Shown piece by piece: positions 1-5,331 of a stretch of DNA of 5,412 bases (its first letter is position 1; the number at the start of each line of letters is the position of its first letter). The position numbers were made by a program, and so were the translations under genes. The notes beneath the pieces were generated by a model, which did not search any database, was not told where the DNA came from, and was given only the letters and a program-made list of their open reading frames with translations. Origin of the DNA: Flavobacteriaceae bacterium TMED81 (GTDB taxonomy: Bacteria > Bacteroidota > Bacteroidia > Flavobacteriales > Flavobacteriaceae); the NCBI GenBank assembly GCA_002171575.2, contig NHEI02000029.1:3980-9391 (forward strand), read 5' to 3'.

Positions 1-832
1 CTGCCGACAACAACTGAAAAGCGCTGATTGTTTCTCCGTCATATACCCCCCAAAACAGAGCAATAACAGGAAGCGTGTATGTGACTGAAGAAGCAAAAAC
101 CGCTGAGGTGATTTTCACAAATTTGTTAAATAGATATTTGGCGAAGGCACTGCCCGCCAATGCGAGGATTGTAATGTAACCAATTGCAGGATAAATATCT
201 GGATGCGAAAAGGTTTGTGTTGAGAAAAAGTCAGAATAGATAAGCACCACGAATGCTGCAGGCGCCATAAACACAAAGTTTCCCAAGGTAATAGCCATTA
301 CCCCAACTTGTGCCAAGTGGATCTTGATAAAGTGAATATTCATCGCATAACAACAGGAAGCCGCTAAAATCAACAGGGTGTAAATTGGATTGATATTGGA
401 TGCGGTTTGAAGACCCCCCCAAACCAAACCGATAGATCCAAGCAGCCCAATACCAACTCCAAAATATTGTTTTTTTAAAATGTCAATCCGAAAAAACAAC
501 AATCCAAAAATGATGGTCAGCAAAGGCGTGAGCGCATTGAGAATGGCAGCTATTGCCGAATCGATGTGCTGCTGTGCAAAAGCAAATAAAAAGGCAGGGG
601 AAAAGGTACCCACATAGCCCGTAATGGCAAGCCACTTCCAGTGATATTTTGAAAGGCCTTGTAAAGACGAATAGCCAACGAGAAGTAAAGCAATCGTTGT
701 GATCAAAAGGCGAAGACTCCCCAACTGCAGCGGGCTGAGCGCTACCAATCCCCATTTGATCAAAATATAGGAACTTCCCCATACCAAGGAAAGTATGGCT
801 AGATATACCCATTTAACGTGCTGAATCTTCAT
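1..832 (-). CDS. EamA/DMT-family inner-membrane transporter, C-terminus cut by window edge
   Basis: An open frame of 277 codons starts at ATG 832-830 and runs off the left edge without a stop. It reads as a hydrophobic drug/metabolite transporter with two tandem EamA halves. Half one is about residues 8-140: it has the typical opening WGSSYILIKWGL (18-29) and NALTPLLTIIFGLLFF (99-114), the family's NAxxPLxxxxxGxxFF signature. Half two starts near 150, and TYTLPVIALFWGVYDGE (251-267) is the equivalent loop before the last helix. The family usually has about 290-300 residues and ten membrane helices, so only the last 15-25 residues seem to be missing. These proteins sit in the inner membrane and usually export or import small metabolites; the substrate cannot be told from sequence. 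A run of seven G (C at 414-420 on the plus strand) lies inside the gene and keeps the frame (Trp-Gly-Gly, 138-140). I found no convincing promoter in the 68-base gap to the divergent lipoprotein gene. Confidence 0.9.
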   Translation of the reverse strand, partial: MKIQHVKWVYLAILSLVWGSSYILIKWGLVALSPLQLGSLRLLITTIALLLVGYSSLQGLSKYHWKWLAITGYVGTFSPAFLFAFAQQHIDSAIAAILNALTPLLTIIFGLLFFRIDILKKQYFGVGIGLLGSIGLVWGGLQTASNINPIYTLLILAASCCYAMNIHFIKIHLAQVGVMAITLGNFVFMAPAAFVVLIYSDFFSTQTFSHPDIYPAIGYITILALAGSAFAKYLFNKFVKITSAVFASSVTYTLPVIALFWGVYDGETISAFQLLSA

Positions 833-875
833 GATTTGAGTGAACAAAGGTGCGTAAATGTTTCAGATAAATTGG

Positions 876-883
876 TACATTTA
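876..883 (+). promoter_or_regulatory. possible -7 element for the HMA lipoprotein gene
   Basis: TACATTTA matches the Bacteroidota -7 consensus TAnnTTTG except for the last base, and lies 17 bases before the ATG at 901. No TTG is found at the usual 17-23 bases upstream, so the -33 half is missing and the call is weak. Confidence 0.25.
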
Positions 884-900
884 CAGCATAAAATCTTAAT

Positions 901-1326
901 ATGAAATCATTTGTTTTTTCCCTGACCTGCCTATTTGTTCTCTTTGCATGCACACAACAACCAAAACCCGAAATAAAAGAAGTTAGCACAACTGCTCAGA
1001 TGAATGAGAAGGTAATTGAGGGCGAGTTGTCCGAAGCATCCTTTTCAATATCAGGCATGATGTGTAAAATGGGTTGTGCCAAGGCAATTGAAACCAATCT
1101 GAGTAAGATGGAAGGTGTGCAACAAGCATCTGTGGACTTCGAAACCTCTCTTGCAACTGTTCTTTACAATTCCTCTATTTTGCAAACTGATGATTTGGTT
1201 CAAACGGTTACAGATACTGGAGATTCCTATGTCGTTTCGAAGATGGCATCGTCATCAAGCGCAAAGCCAGCATGCTGTGCAAAAAAGGGCTGTACAAAAG
1301 CCAATTGCGCGAAGAAAAAGAGCTAA
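901..1326 (+). CDS. lipoprotein with heavy-metal-associated (HMA) domain and Cys/Lys-rich tail
   Basis: This 141-residue protein begins with a lipoprotein signal peptide: a short hydrophobic stretch ends in L14-F15-A16-C17, so Cys17 is probably lipidated and the protein anchored facing the periplasm. After a charged linker (about 18-45), residues 46-113 look like an HMA/MerP-type fold (beta-alpha-beta-beta-alpha-beta). The metal loop is GMMCKMGC (52-59), giving Cys55 and Cys59. The spacing is CxxxC, not the classical CxxC. A serine stretch then leads to a tail with Cys125, Cys126, Cys131 and Cys136 among many lysines, which could be a second metal site. HMA domains usually bind Cu(I), Zn(II) or similar ions and pass them to partners; the metal here is unknown. 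No copper ATPase or other metal gene lies beside it, so context does not help. The ATG at 901 is the only start giving a signal peptide. Its TAA overlaps the gldD stop. Domain call is firm, function is not. Confidence 0.85.
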   Translation: MKSFVFSLTCLFVLFACTQQPKPEIKEVSTTAQMNEKVIEGELSEASFSISGMMCKMGCAKAIETNLSKMEGVQQASVDFETSLATVLYNSSILQTDDLVQTVTDTGDSYVVSKMASSSSAKPACCAKKGCTKANCAKKKS

Positions 1327-1862
1327 CGCCAACTAAGACTTTCTGTAAGTTGTCGCAAATCATTTTTGATATACTGAATCGCTGGGAATAGCGAATCGTA
1401 ATTGGGTGTGGCAGAAAAAAACAATACCCCAGACATAAAGTGATTTTTTTGATCCGTCACTAGATAATGTAGATTGGATGGCGCATTTGAAGTGATCTCA
1501 AAGAACCGTCCATACTTTTGCTGGCTGATATTTTCATAACTACTCTCTTGAATCCGCGCCTCTTGTTTGGTGTGCTCCATAAGACGAGCATTAAAGTCTC
1601 GGTATAGATCTTCGATTTGATGCTCATTCAAATTGAAATAACTCATATACAATTTTGCTTTCATCCACGGGTAAGACATGGAGAAAAAGCAATTTGATTG
1701 TACATCAATCGAAGAAAGGGAATTAAAATCAAAGGTAAACGGACACTCCATAGAGGCTTGCTGATACGCTGGTGGTGGATAATCCATCGCCAACATCCCG
1801 TTTGGTTTTGGCATGGGTGTGTTACAACCGACAATAAGGAATAAAACAAATAGTTTTTTCAC
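1323..1862 (-). CDS. gldD: gliding motility lipoprotein GldD
   Basis: This 179-residue protein has a very short signal peptide ending in the lipobox I10-V11-G12-C13, so Cys13 is probably lipidated. The mature part fits the GldD family, which is found in Bacteroidota: PKPNGMLAMDYPPPAY (18-33), the ECPFTFDF segment (39-46), YPWMKAKLYMSY (64-75), and the conserved end with TDQKNHFMSGVLFF (136-149) and TPNYDSLFPAIQYI (152-165). Family length is about 180-195, so it is complete. GldD is required for surface gliding in Flavobacterium johnsoniae and is tied to the type IX secretion/gliding machinery; its exact biochemical role is not established. The start is GTG (1862-1860): an in-frame TGA lies two codons upstream, and later ATG codons fall after the lipobox. 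It follows gldE by 8 bases, so it is surely co-transcribed. It is the last gene of the block and its TAG overlaps the stop of the converging HMA gene. Confidence 0.93.
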   Translation of the reverse strand: MKKLFVLFLIVGCNTPMPKPNGMLAMDYPPPAYQQASMECPFTFDFNSLSSIDVQSNCFFSMSYPWMKAKLYMSYFNLNEHQIEDLYRDFNARLMEHTKQEARIQESSYENISQQKYGRFFEITSNAPSNLHYLVTDQKNHFMSGVLFFSATPNYDSLFPAIQYIKNDLRQLTESLSWR

Positions 1863-1870
1863 CCGTCAGA

Positions 1871-3175
1871 TTATTTTTTATTGTTTGAAACCTTAAGCTG
1901 CTTAATGCGCTTGCGATCTGTTGCTTCGATCACAAAAGAGCACCCGCTAAAAGAAAAAGAAGTTTGTGTTTTTGGGAAATACCCGAGATATTCCAAAACA
2001 AAACCTGCCAATGTTTCCGACTCTCCTTTTTTATCTTCAAAGGGTTTTGGGTCTTTAATGGATAAAATTCGGTAAAAATCTTTGAGGTAGGTTTTGCCTT
2101 CCAAAATAAAGGTGTTCTCATCGATTTTGGAATACATCAGGTCATCATCGTCAAACTCATCGCTGATTTCACCGACAATTTCTTCAATGACATCCTCTAG
2201 TGAAACCACTCCCGAGGTTCCGCCATATTCGTCGACAACCACTGCCAAATGAATCCGTTTCGATTGAAATTCGGTGAGTAAATCGTCTAACTTTTTGTTT
2301 TCAGGAACAAAATAGGGCTCCCGAAGAAGGGAGACCCATTCAAATTTTTTCTTGTGAATATGCGGGAGTAAATCTTTGATATACAACACCCCTGCTATGG
2401 TATCGATCTGTTCGTTGTAGACTGGAATTCTCGAATAACCCTTGTCCACAACTTTTTCTAAAACCTCATCAAAAGGTTCTTCTTGATTAAGCGCAAAAAC
2501 ATCGATTCGCGGCCTCATCACTTGCTTGACATCAAAGTTTCCAAAATTGATGATCCCTTCCAAAAGCTTTTGTTCCTCAGTTGAAGTTGCAGAATCCTCG
2601 GTCATTTCAAGTGCTTTTGACAATTGGTCTACAGAAAAGTCAGACGTGCGTTTTTGTAATCGATTTTGAAAGAAATACGTGAATTTACTCAAGGGAACAG
2701 CCAGAAAAAATAAGATATACCGATCAATGACAAACAAAGGAAGAGTCATCAACAATGCAAAAAATTCAGCGTTACGGTTGGCGTAAACTTTGGGGATGAT
2801 ATCGCCAAAAATCAAAATAAATGCAGCGACAAAACCTACCTCAACAAGAAGGGTAAGCCAAGGGTATGGTATGCCAGAAAACAAAGCGTGATTCATGCTC
2901 GCAAAGAGCATCACAATCGAGATATTAATCAGGTTGTTCAGAATTAAAATGGTGGCGAGCAATCGCTGTGGATTTTGGCGAAGTTTGGCCATCAATCGAT
3001 TTTTTCGGTTGGGGTGACTGGCTGCTGTTTTTAAAGTCGCTGGAGAAAGTGCAAAAAAAGCAACTTCAGATCCAGATGTCAATCCCGAACTGATCAGCAA
3101 CAAAAAAAGGAGTGAAAATCGAAGTATAAGATCTACGTCGATTCCGTTAGCAATAAAGACAAGTGTTGTCAACAA
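1871..3175 (-). CDS. gldE: gliding motility-associated protein GldE (CNNM/CBS/CorC-type membrane protein)
   Basis: This 434-residue protein has three regions. Residues about 14-185 form a DUF21/CNNM membrane domain with about four hydrophobic helices (roughly 14-34, 72-95, 107-127, 138-160); it carries SGSEVAFFALSP (34-45) and FGDIIPKVYANRN (123-135), typical of the family. Residues about 217-340 are a CBS pair, with VMRPRIDVFAL (219-229), GYSRIPVY (246-253) and VVDEYGGTSGVVSLEDVIEE (313-332). Residues about 350-430 are a CorC/HlyC-type domain. CNNM relatives are linked to Mg2+ transport or sensing, but in F. johnsoniae gldE lies next to gldD, and extra copies partly suppress gldB mutants; position next to gldD decides the name here. 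No ATG is available near the N-terminus. An in-frame TGA lies upstream, leaving TTG at 3175 or the adjacent TTG at 3172 as starts. ssb ends 10 bases before it, so the two are co-transcribed. Confidence 0.92.
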   Translation of the reverse strand: MLTTLVFIANGIDVDLILRFSLLFLLLISSGLTSGSEVAFFALSPATLKTAASHPNRKNRLMAKLRQNPQRLLATILILNNLINISIVMLFASMNHALFSGIPYPWLTLLVEVGFVAAFILIFGDIIPKVYANRNAEFFALLMTLPLFVIDRYILFFLAVPLSKFTYFFQNRLQKRTSDFSVDQLSKALEMTEDSATSTEEQKLLEGIINFGNFDVKQVMRPRIDVFALNQEEPFDEVLEKVVDKGYSRIPVYNEQIDTIAGVLYIKDLLPHIHKKKFEWVSLLREPYFVPENKKLDDLLTEFQSKRIHLAVVVDEYGGTSGVVSLEDVIEEIVGEISDEFDDDDLMYSKIDENTFILEGKTYLKDFYRILSIKDPKPFEDKKGESETLAGFVLEYLGYFPKTQTSFSFSGCSFVIEATDRKRIKQLKVSNNKK

Positions 3176-3185
3176 ATGGGTTCAA

Positions 3186-3587
3186 TTAAAAGGGAAGATC
3201 GTCTTCATCGTTTGCAGGTGGAGTAGACTCCTGGGGAGATGAGTCTTTTTGGCGATTGCTCAAAAACGTAAACTCGTCAACATGAATTTCAGTACTATAT
3301 CGCGGATTGCCATCTTCTCCTTGCCATTTGCGTGTCTTGATCCGACCTTCAACAAAAAGTTTATCCCCTTTTTTCAGATATTTTTCACAGGTTTCGGCTG
3401 CCTTATTTCTCAAAACAAGATTGTGCCATTCTGTATTGGTGACTTGTTCTCCTGACTGCTTATTGGTGTAGCTTTCATTGGTTGCCAATGGAAAACGGCC
3501 AATACAACCCCCATTGTCAAAGTATCGCAATTTGACTTCGTCTCCCAAGTGACCAATTAACATGACTTTATTTAGCGTTCCGCTCAT
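3186..3587 (-). CDS. ssb: single-stranded DNA-binding protein
   Basis: This 133-residue protein is a complete bacterial SSB. An OB fold fills residues 1-110, starting SGTLNKVMLIGHLG (2-15), with NTEWHNLVLRNKAAE (51-65), which includes the conserved Trp54, and GDKLFVEGRIKTRKW (74-88). A short polar linker follows, ending in an acidic tip, DEDDLPF. That tip is the site through which SSB recruits replication and repair proteins. SSB works as a tetramer on single-stranded DNA in the cytoplasm. The start is ATG 3587-3585. It follows mutY by 24 bases and precedes gldE by 10. A strong Bacteroidota promoter match overlaps the end of mutY, so this gene may head its own transcript. There is no Shine-Dalgarno site in its leader, as usual in the phylum. 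The tail-tip match makes it very unlikely to be a truncated or phage copy. Confidence 0.97.
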   Translation of the reverse strand: MSGTLNKVMLIGHLGDEVKLRYFDNGGCIGRFPLATNESYTNKQSGEQVTNTEWHNLVLRNKAAETCEKYLKKGDKLFVEGRIKTRKWQGEDGNPRYSTEIHVDEFTFLSNRQKDSSPQESTPPANDEDDLPF

Positions 3588-3601
3588 AACGTTCTTTCTA
3601 T

Positions 3602-3632
3602 CAAAAGTAAGCTAATCGAAAAACTTGTGCAA
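3602..3632 (-). promoter_or_regulatory. Bacteroidota-type promoter for ssb-gldE-gldD
   Basis: On the minus strand, TTG at 3632-3630 is followed after 20 bases by TACTTTTG at 3609-3602, a perfect match to the -7 consensus TAnnTTTG with a -33 TTG at accepted spacing (17-23). The -33 half lies inside the last codons of mutY. Transcription should start around 3595-3598, giving a leader of about 10 bases before the ssb ATG. This is a consensus match only; no experimental start is known. Confidence 0.55.
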
Positions 3633-4658
3633 GAATCGTTCAATGAGTCTAGATACAGGATAGTCTGCCAGTTTGGATATTGAAATGGGAGTCGAGGCGA
3701 TAGAATCAGTTGTTACAATCCAAAAACTTGCATAAATACGTTGGTGAGTAAGTTGATGTACCCATGGTTCAGGATTAAAAAGAGAAACTTCATCTGCGGA
3801 AACCCATTCGGGTAAATTGGATTCTTTACTGATGTTTTCTAGGGTCAAAGGGCTATTGGACTCCAGCAGAGGGAATTCATACAGATGCTGCCATATGTCT
3901 TTCTCTTTTCTTTGGATCAGGGCGGTTTGTTTGTTTGGCAGCAAAGGAACGAGATAGTTGAAGTATCTCTTTTTGATTGGCTTACTTGCTTGTTTAGTTG
4001 GGTAATGATTGACTTTGTTTTTCTCTAAAGCCACACAGGAGTCTTTTAAAATGCACAAATCACAGACTGGGGTTTTTGGTTTGCATTGCAATGCCCCGAA
4101 TTCCATTATTGCCTGATTGTAATTTCCAGGCTGTTTTGTGTCTAGCAACTCATTGGCTAGTGTTTCAAATCGTTTTTTAGCTTGTCCTGTGTCGATTGGG
4201 TCCTCGATACCAAAATATCGTGCCAAAACTCGATAAACATTTCCGTCAACCACTGCATGCGGCAGGTGGAAACAGATGGAAGAAATCGCAGCGGCTGTGT
4301 ATGGACCTACTCCAGGCAAAGCAAGTAATTCTGTATAGTTGTTTGGGAACACCCCATTACATTCATTCGCAATCAGTTTGGCCGTTTTGTGCAAATTCCG
4401 TACACGGCTGTAGTACCCCAACCCTTGCCACAATTTGAGCACTTGATCTTCGGGGGCGTTCGCCAATTCTTGTATAGTTGGAAAGGTTGACGTAAAAAGC
4501 TTGAAATAGGACTCCCCATAAGCAACGCGAGTCTGCTGAAGAATAACTTCTGAAAGCCAAATGCGATATGGGTCGTTGTCCTGACGCCATGGCAAATCGC
4601 GTCTGTGTGTGGAATACCAGCGTTGGATTTTGGTAGAAAAATGATGATTTGTTGACAT
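3612..4658 (-). CDS. mutY: A/G-specific adenine DNA glycosylase MutY
   Basis: MutY removes adenine mispaired with 8-oxoguanine, preventing G-to-T mutations. Read from ATG 4658 the protein has 348 residues and its key positions fall on the same numbers as in E. coli MutY: catalytic Glu37 in SEVILQQT (36-43), the helix-hairpin-helix LPGVGPYTAAAI (114-125) with catalytic Asp138 in VVDGNVYRVLAR (136-147), and the [4Fe-4S] cysteines 192, 199, 202 and 208 (C-x6-C-x2-C-x5-C). Residues about 225-345 form the NUDIX-like domain that reads 8-oxoguanine; WQHLYEFPL and HQLTHQRIYASFW are recognisable there. This register supports the ATG start. A GTG nine codons upstream (4685) is open but would add an unconserved extension. 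It is first in the mutY-ssb-gldE-gldD block and divergent from the HU gene. All catalytic and cluster residues are present, so it should be active. Confidence 0.97.
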   Translation of the reverse strand: MSTNHHFSTKIQRWYSTHRRDLPWRQDNDPYRIWLSEVILQQTRVAYGESYFKLFTSTFPTIQELANAPEDQVLKLWQGLGYYSRVRNLHKTAKLIANECNGVFPNNYTELLALPGVGPYTAAAISSICFHLPHAVVDGNVYRVLARYFGIEDPIDTGQAKKRFETLANELLDTKQPGNYNQAIMEFGALQCKPKTPVCDLCILKDSCVALEKNKVNHYPTKQASKPIKKRYFNYLVPLLPNKQTALIQRKEKDIWQHLYEFPLLESNSPLTLENISKESNLPEWVSADEVSLFNPEPWVHQLTHQRIYASFWIVTTDSIASTPISISKLADYPVSRLIERFLHKFFD

Positions 4659-4705
4659 CGGCCACAAGATATTTAATTTATACACTGATAACCAAGAGAT
4701 TTACT

Positions 4706-4735
4706 CAATTATAATTTATATATTTGCTCACCAAA
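4706..4735 (-). promoter_or_regulatory. candidate mutY promoter, overlapping the HU promoter
   Basis: On the minus strand TTTG (4735-4732) is followed after 18 bases by TATAATTG (4713-4706), one mismatch from the Bacteroidota -7 consensus TAnnTTTG. Transcription would begin near 4700, giving a leader of about 42 bases to the mutY ATG. The spacer of this promoter contains the HU -7 element in the other direction. The AT-rich surroundings raise the chance of a random match. Confidence 0.4.
4719..4726 (+). promoter_or_regulatory. -7 element of the HU gene promoter
   Basis: TATATTTG is a perfect match to TAnnTTTG and lies 37 bases before the HU ATG, predicting a start near 4730-4733. No TTG occurs at the normal -33 distance; only TTTA at 4700-4703 is near. 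The leader that follows (4731-4763) is almost free of T and very rich in A, which in Bacteroidota, where Shine-Dalgarno sites are rare, favours ribosome loading. Confidence 0.5.
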
Positions 4736-4763
4736 AAAAATAAAAAAACCAAAACGAATAAGC

Positions 4764-5054
4764 ATGACAAAAGCAGATATTGTCACCAAAATTTCTGATC
4801 GTCTCGGAGTTGAAAAAACTGAGACACAAGCTGTAGTTGAACAATTTATGAAAGAAGTTAAAAGCGCTCTTGAAACAGGTGAAAATGTATACCTACGAGG
4901 ATTTGGTAGCTTTATCATAAAGACACGTGCCGAAAAGAAAGGTAGGAATATTTCAAAAAATACGACCATTTCGATTCCAGCGCAAAACATACCAGCATTT
5001 AAGCCCGCTAAAGTATTTTTGGATAGCGTTAAAAATAAGGTGAAAGTATCTTAA
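4764..5054 (+). CDS. HU/IHF-family nucleoid DNA-binding protein
   Basis: This 96-residue protein has the full HU/IHF layout: helical dimerisation part (about 1-42), the turn RGFGSFIIKTRAEKKGRN (45-62), the DNA-gripping beta arm (about 53-76) and the closing IPAFKPAKVF (76-85). It would bind and bend DNA as a dimer and help compact the nucleoid. Residue 63, at the arm tip where E. coli HU has the proline that wedges between base pairs (RNPQTG), is isoleucine here (RNISKN), and the following glycine is missing too. I recall the same RNISKN wording from other Flavobacteriia, so it is probably lineage-typical. It is about six residues longer than E. coli HU, with a basic tail ending KNKVKVS. HU and IHF subunits cannot be told apart safely here, so no symbol is given. 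The start is ATG 4764 behind an A-rich leader. The small basic gene follows after 28 bases. Confidence 0.93.
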   Translation: MTKADIVTKISDRLGVEKTETQAVVEQFMKEVKSALETGENVYLRGFGSFIIKTRAEKKGRNISKNTTISIPAQNIPAFKPAKVFLDSVKNKVKVS

Positions 5055-5082
5055 AGTAGGTATTAATATTTAAACACATACT

Positions 5083-5175
5083 ATGCCAAGTGGTAAAAAA
5101 AGAAAAAGACACAAGGTAGCCACGCACAAGCGTAAAAAAAGAAGCCGCGCAAATCGACATAAGAAAAAAGCGTAG
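5083..5175 (+). CDS. 30-residue very basic small protein, probably ribosome-associated
   Basis: An ATG-to-TAG frame of 31 codons encodes a peptide with 10 Lys, 6 Arg and 3 His, no acidic and no aromatic residue. It begins MPSGKKRKRHKVATHK and ends NRHKKKA. It is too short for usual gene calling. I believe it is real because I recall near-identical short proteins beginning MPSGKKRKRHKVATHKRKKR between HU and RNase G genes in many Bacteroidota, and because the gap to HU is only 28 bases. Its make-up is like that of the smallest ribosomal proteins, which thread into rRNA, such as bTHX, bS22 or the AURKAIP1/COX24 (mS38) family. A novel large-subunit protein, bL38, was reported in the Flavobacterium johnsoniae ribosome structure; I cannot confirm from memory that it is this gene. 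No promoter is seen in front, so it should be read from the HU promoter. Gene call fairly sure, role inferred. Confidence 0.8.
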   Translation: MPSGKKRKRHKVATHKRKKRSRANRHKKKA

Positions 5176-5185
5176 ATTCAGTAAC

Positions 5186-5201
5186 CGTATTGCCCAATAC
5201 G
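5186..5201 (+). repeat. hairpin 1 in the RNase E/G leader
   Basis: CGTATT (5186-5191), a GCCC loop and AATACG (5196-5201) form a perfect 6-bp stem just after the small basic gene's stop. No T-run follows directly, so a standard intrinsic terminator is doubtful; it may be a processing or stabilising structure on the transcript. Confidence 0.45.
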
Positions 5202-5212
5202 ATCTTTGACAT

Positions 5213-5250
5213 GAGATGATTTTCGGCCTTTGTCTGCCAAAAATCATTTC
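5213..5250 (+). repeat. long imperfect hairpin 2 in the RNase E/G leader
   Basis: Positions 5213-5223 pair with 5240-5250 (11 bp, one of them a G-T wobble), then a C/A mismatch (5224/5239), then GGC/GCC (5225-5227 with 5236-5238) around an 8-base loop. This is the strongest inverted repeat in the window. It is followed by CCCGATG, not T-rich, which argues against a simple terminator and for a folded leader. Alternatively it may be a transcription-attenuating or RNase-cleaved element between the small gene and the RNase gene. Confidence 0.55.
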
Positions 5251-5255
5251 CCCGA

Positions 5256-5274
5256 TGCACACAAATCCTGTGCA
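5256..5274 (+). repeat. hairpin 3 in the RNase E/G leader, weak terminator possible
   Basis: TGCACA (5256-5261) pairs with TGTGCA (5269-5274) around a 7-base loop. The following bases (5275-5286) are AT-rich and include TTTATTGTTT, so weak termination here is possible. If it works as a terminator, the RNase gene would need partial read-through, since I see no promoter behind it. Confidence 0.35.
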
Positions 5275-5290
5275 AATTTATTGTTTAATC

Positions 5291-5316
5291 CCTCCCTCGA
5301 ATACACAATTCGGAGG
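5291..5316 (+). promoter_or_regulatory. hairpin 4 pairing a Shine-Dalgarno-like GGAGG upstream of the RNase E/G start
   Basis: CGAAT (5298-5302) pairs with ATTCG (5308-5312) around the loop ACACA, and CCTC (5291-5294) can continue the stem with GAGG (5313-5316) past a 3-base bulge. The right arm contains GGAGGA (5312-5317), a strong match to the anti-Shine-Dalgarno sequence. It sits 15 bases from the ATG at 5332, further than the usual 5-9, so it may not act as an ordinary ribosome site. Confidence 0.45.
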
Positions 5317-5331
5317 AACTAAATCATCATT

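Noticed and set aside
414..420. Run of seven C (seven G in the transporter gene), suspected frameshift or phase-variation site
   Set aside because: Seven bases keep the EamA frame intact through the rest of the window, and the protein matches the family on both sides. A tract of seven is short for phase variation.
231..812. Two minus-strand open frames (231-422 and 483-812)
   Set aside because: They lie in another frame of the EamA transporter, whose own frame is open from 832 to the edge and has clear family motifs. The alternative frames have none.
4659..4685. GTG at 4685 as start of mutY
   Set aside because: It adds nine unconserved residues; the ATG at 4658 puts Glu37, Asp138 and the cluster cysteines at exactly the E. 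coli numbers.
4707..4716. Perfect palindrome AATTATAATT as a regulator operator
   Set aside because: It is pure A/T in a very AT-rich spacer where such palindromes are expected by chance; mentioned only with the promoter overlap.
4709..5275. Minus-strand frames opposite the HU gene and the small basic gene (4709-4990, 5029-5262, 5081-5275)
   Set aside because: They are antisense to better supported genes, and their composition is what reverse-complemented Lys-rich codons give (many Phe and Ser). No recognisable domain.
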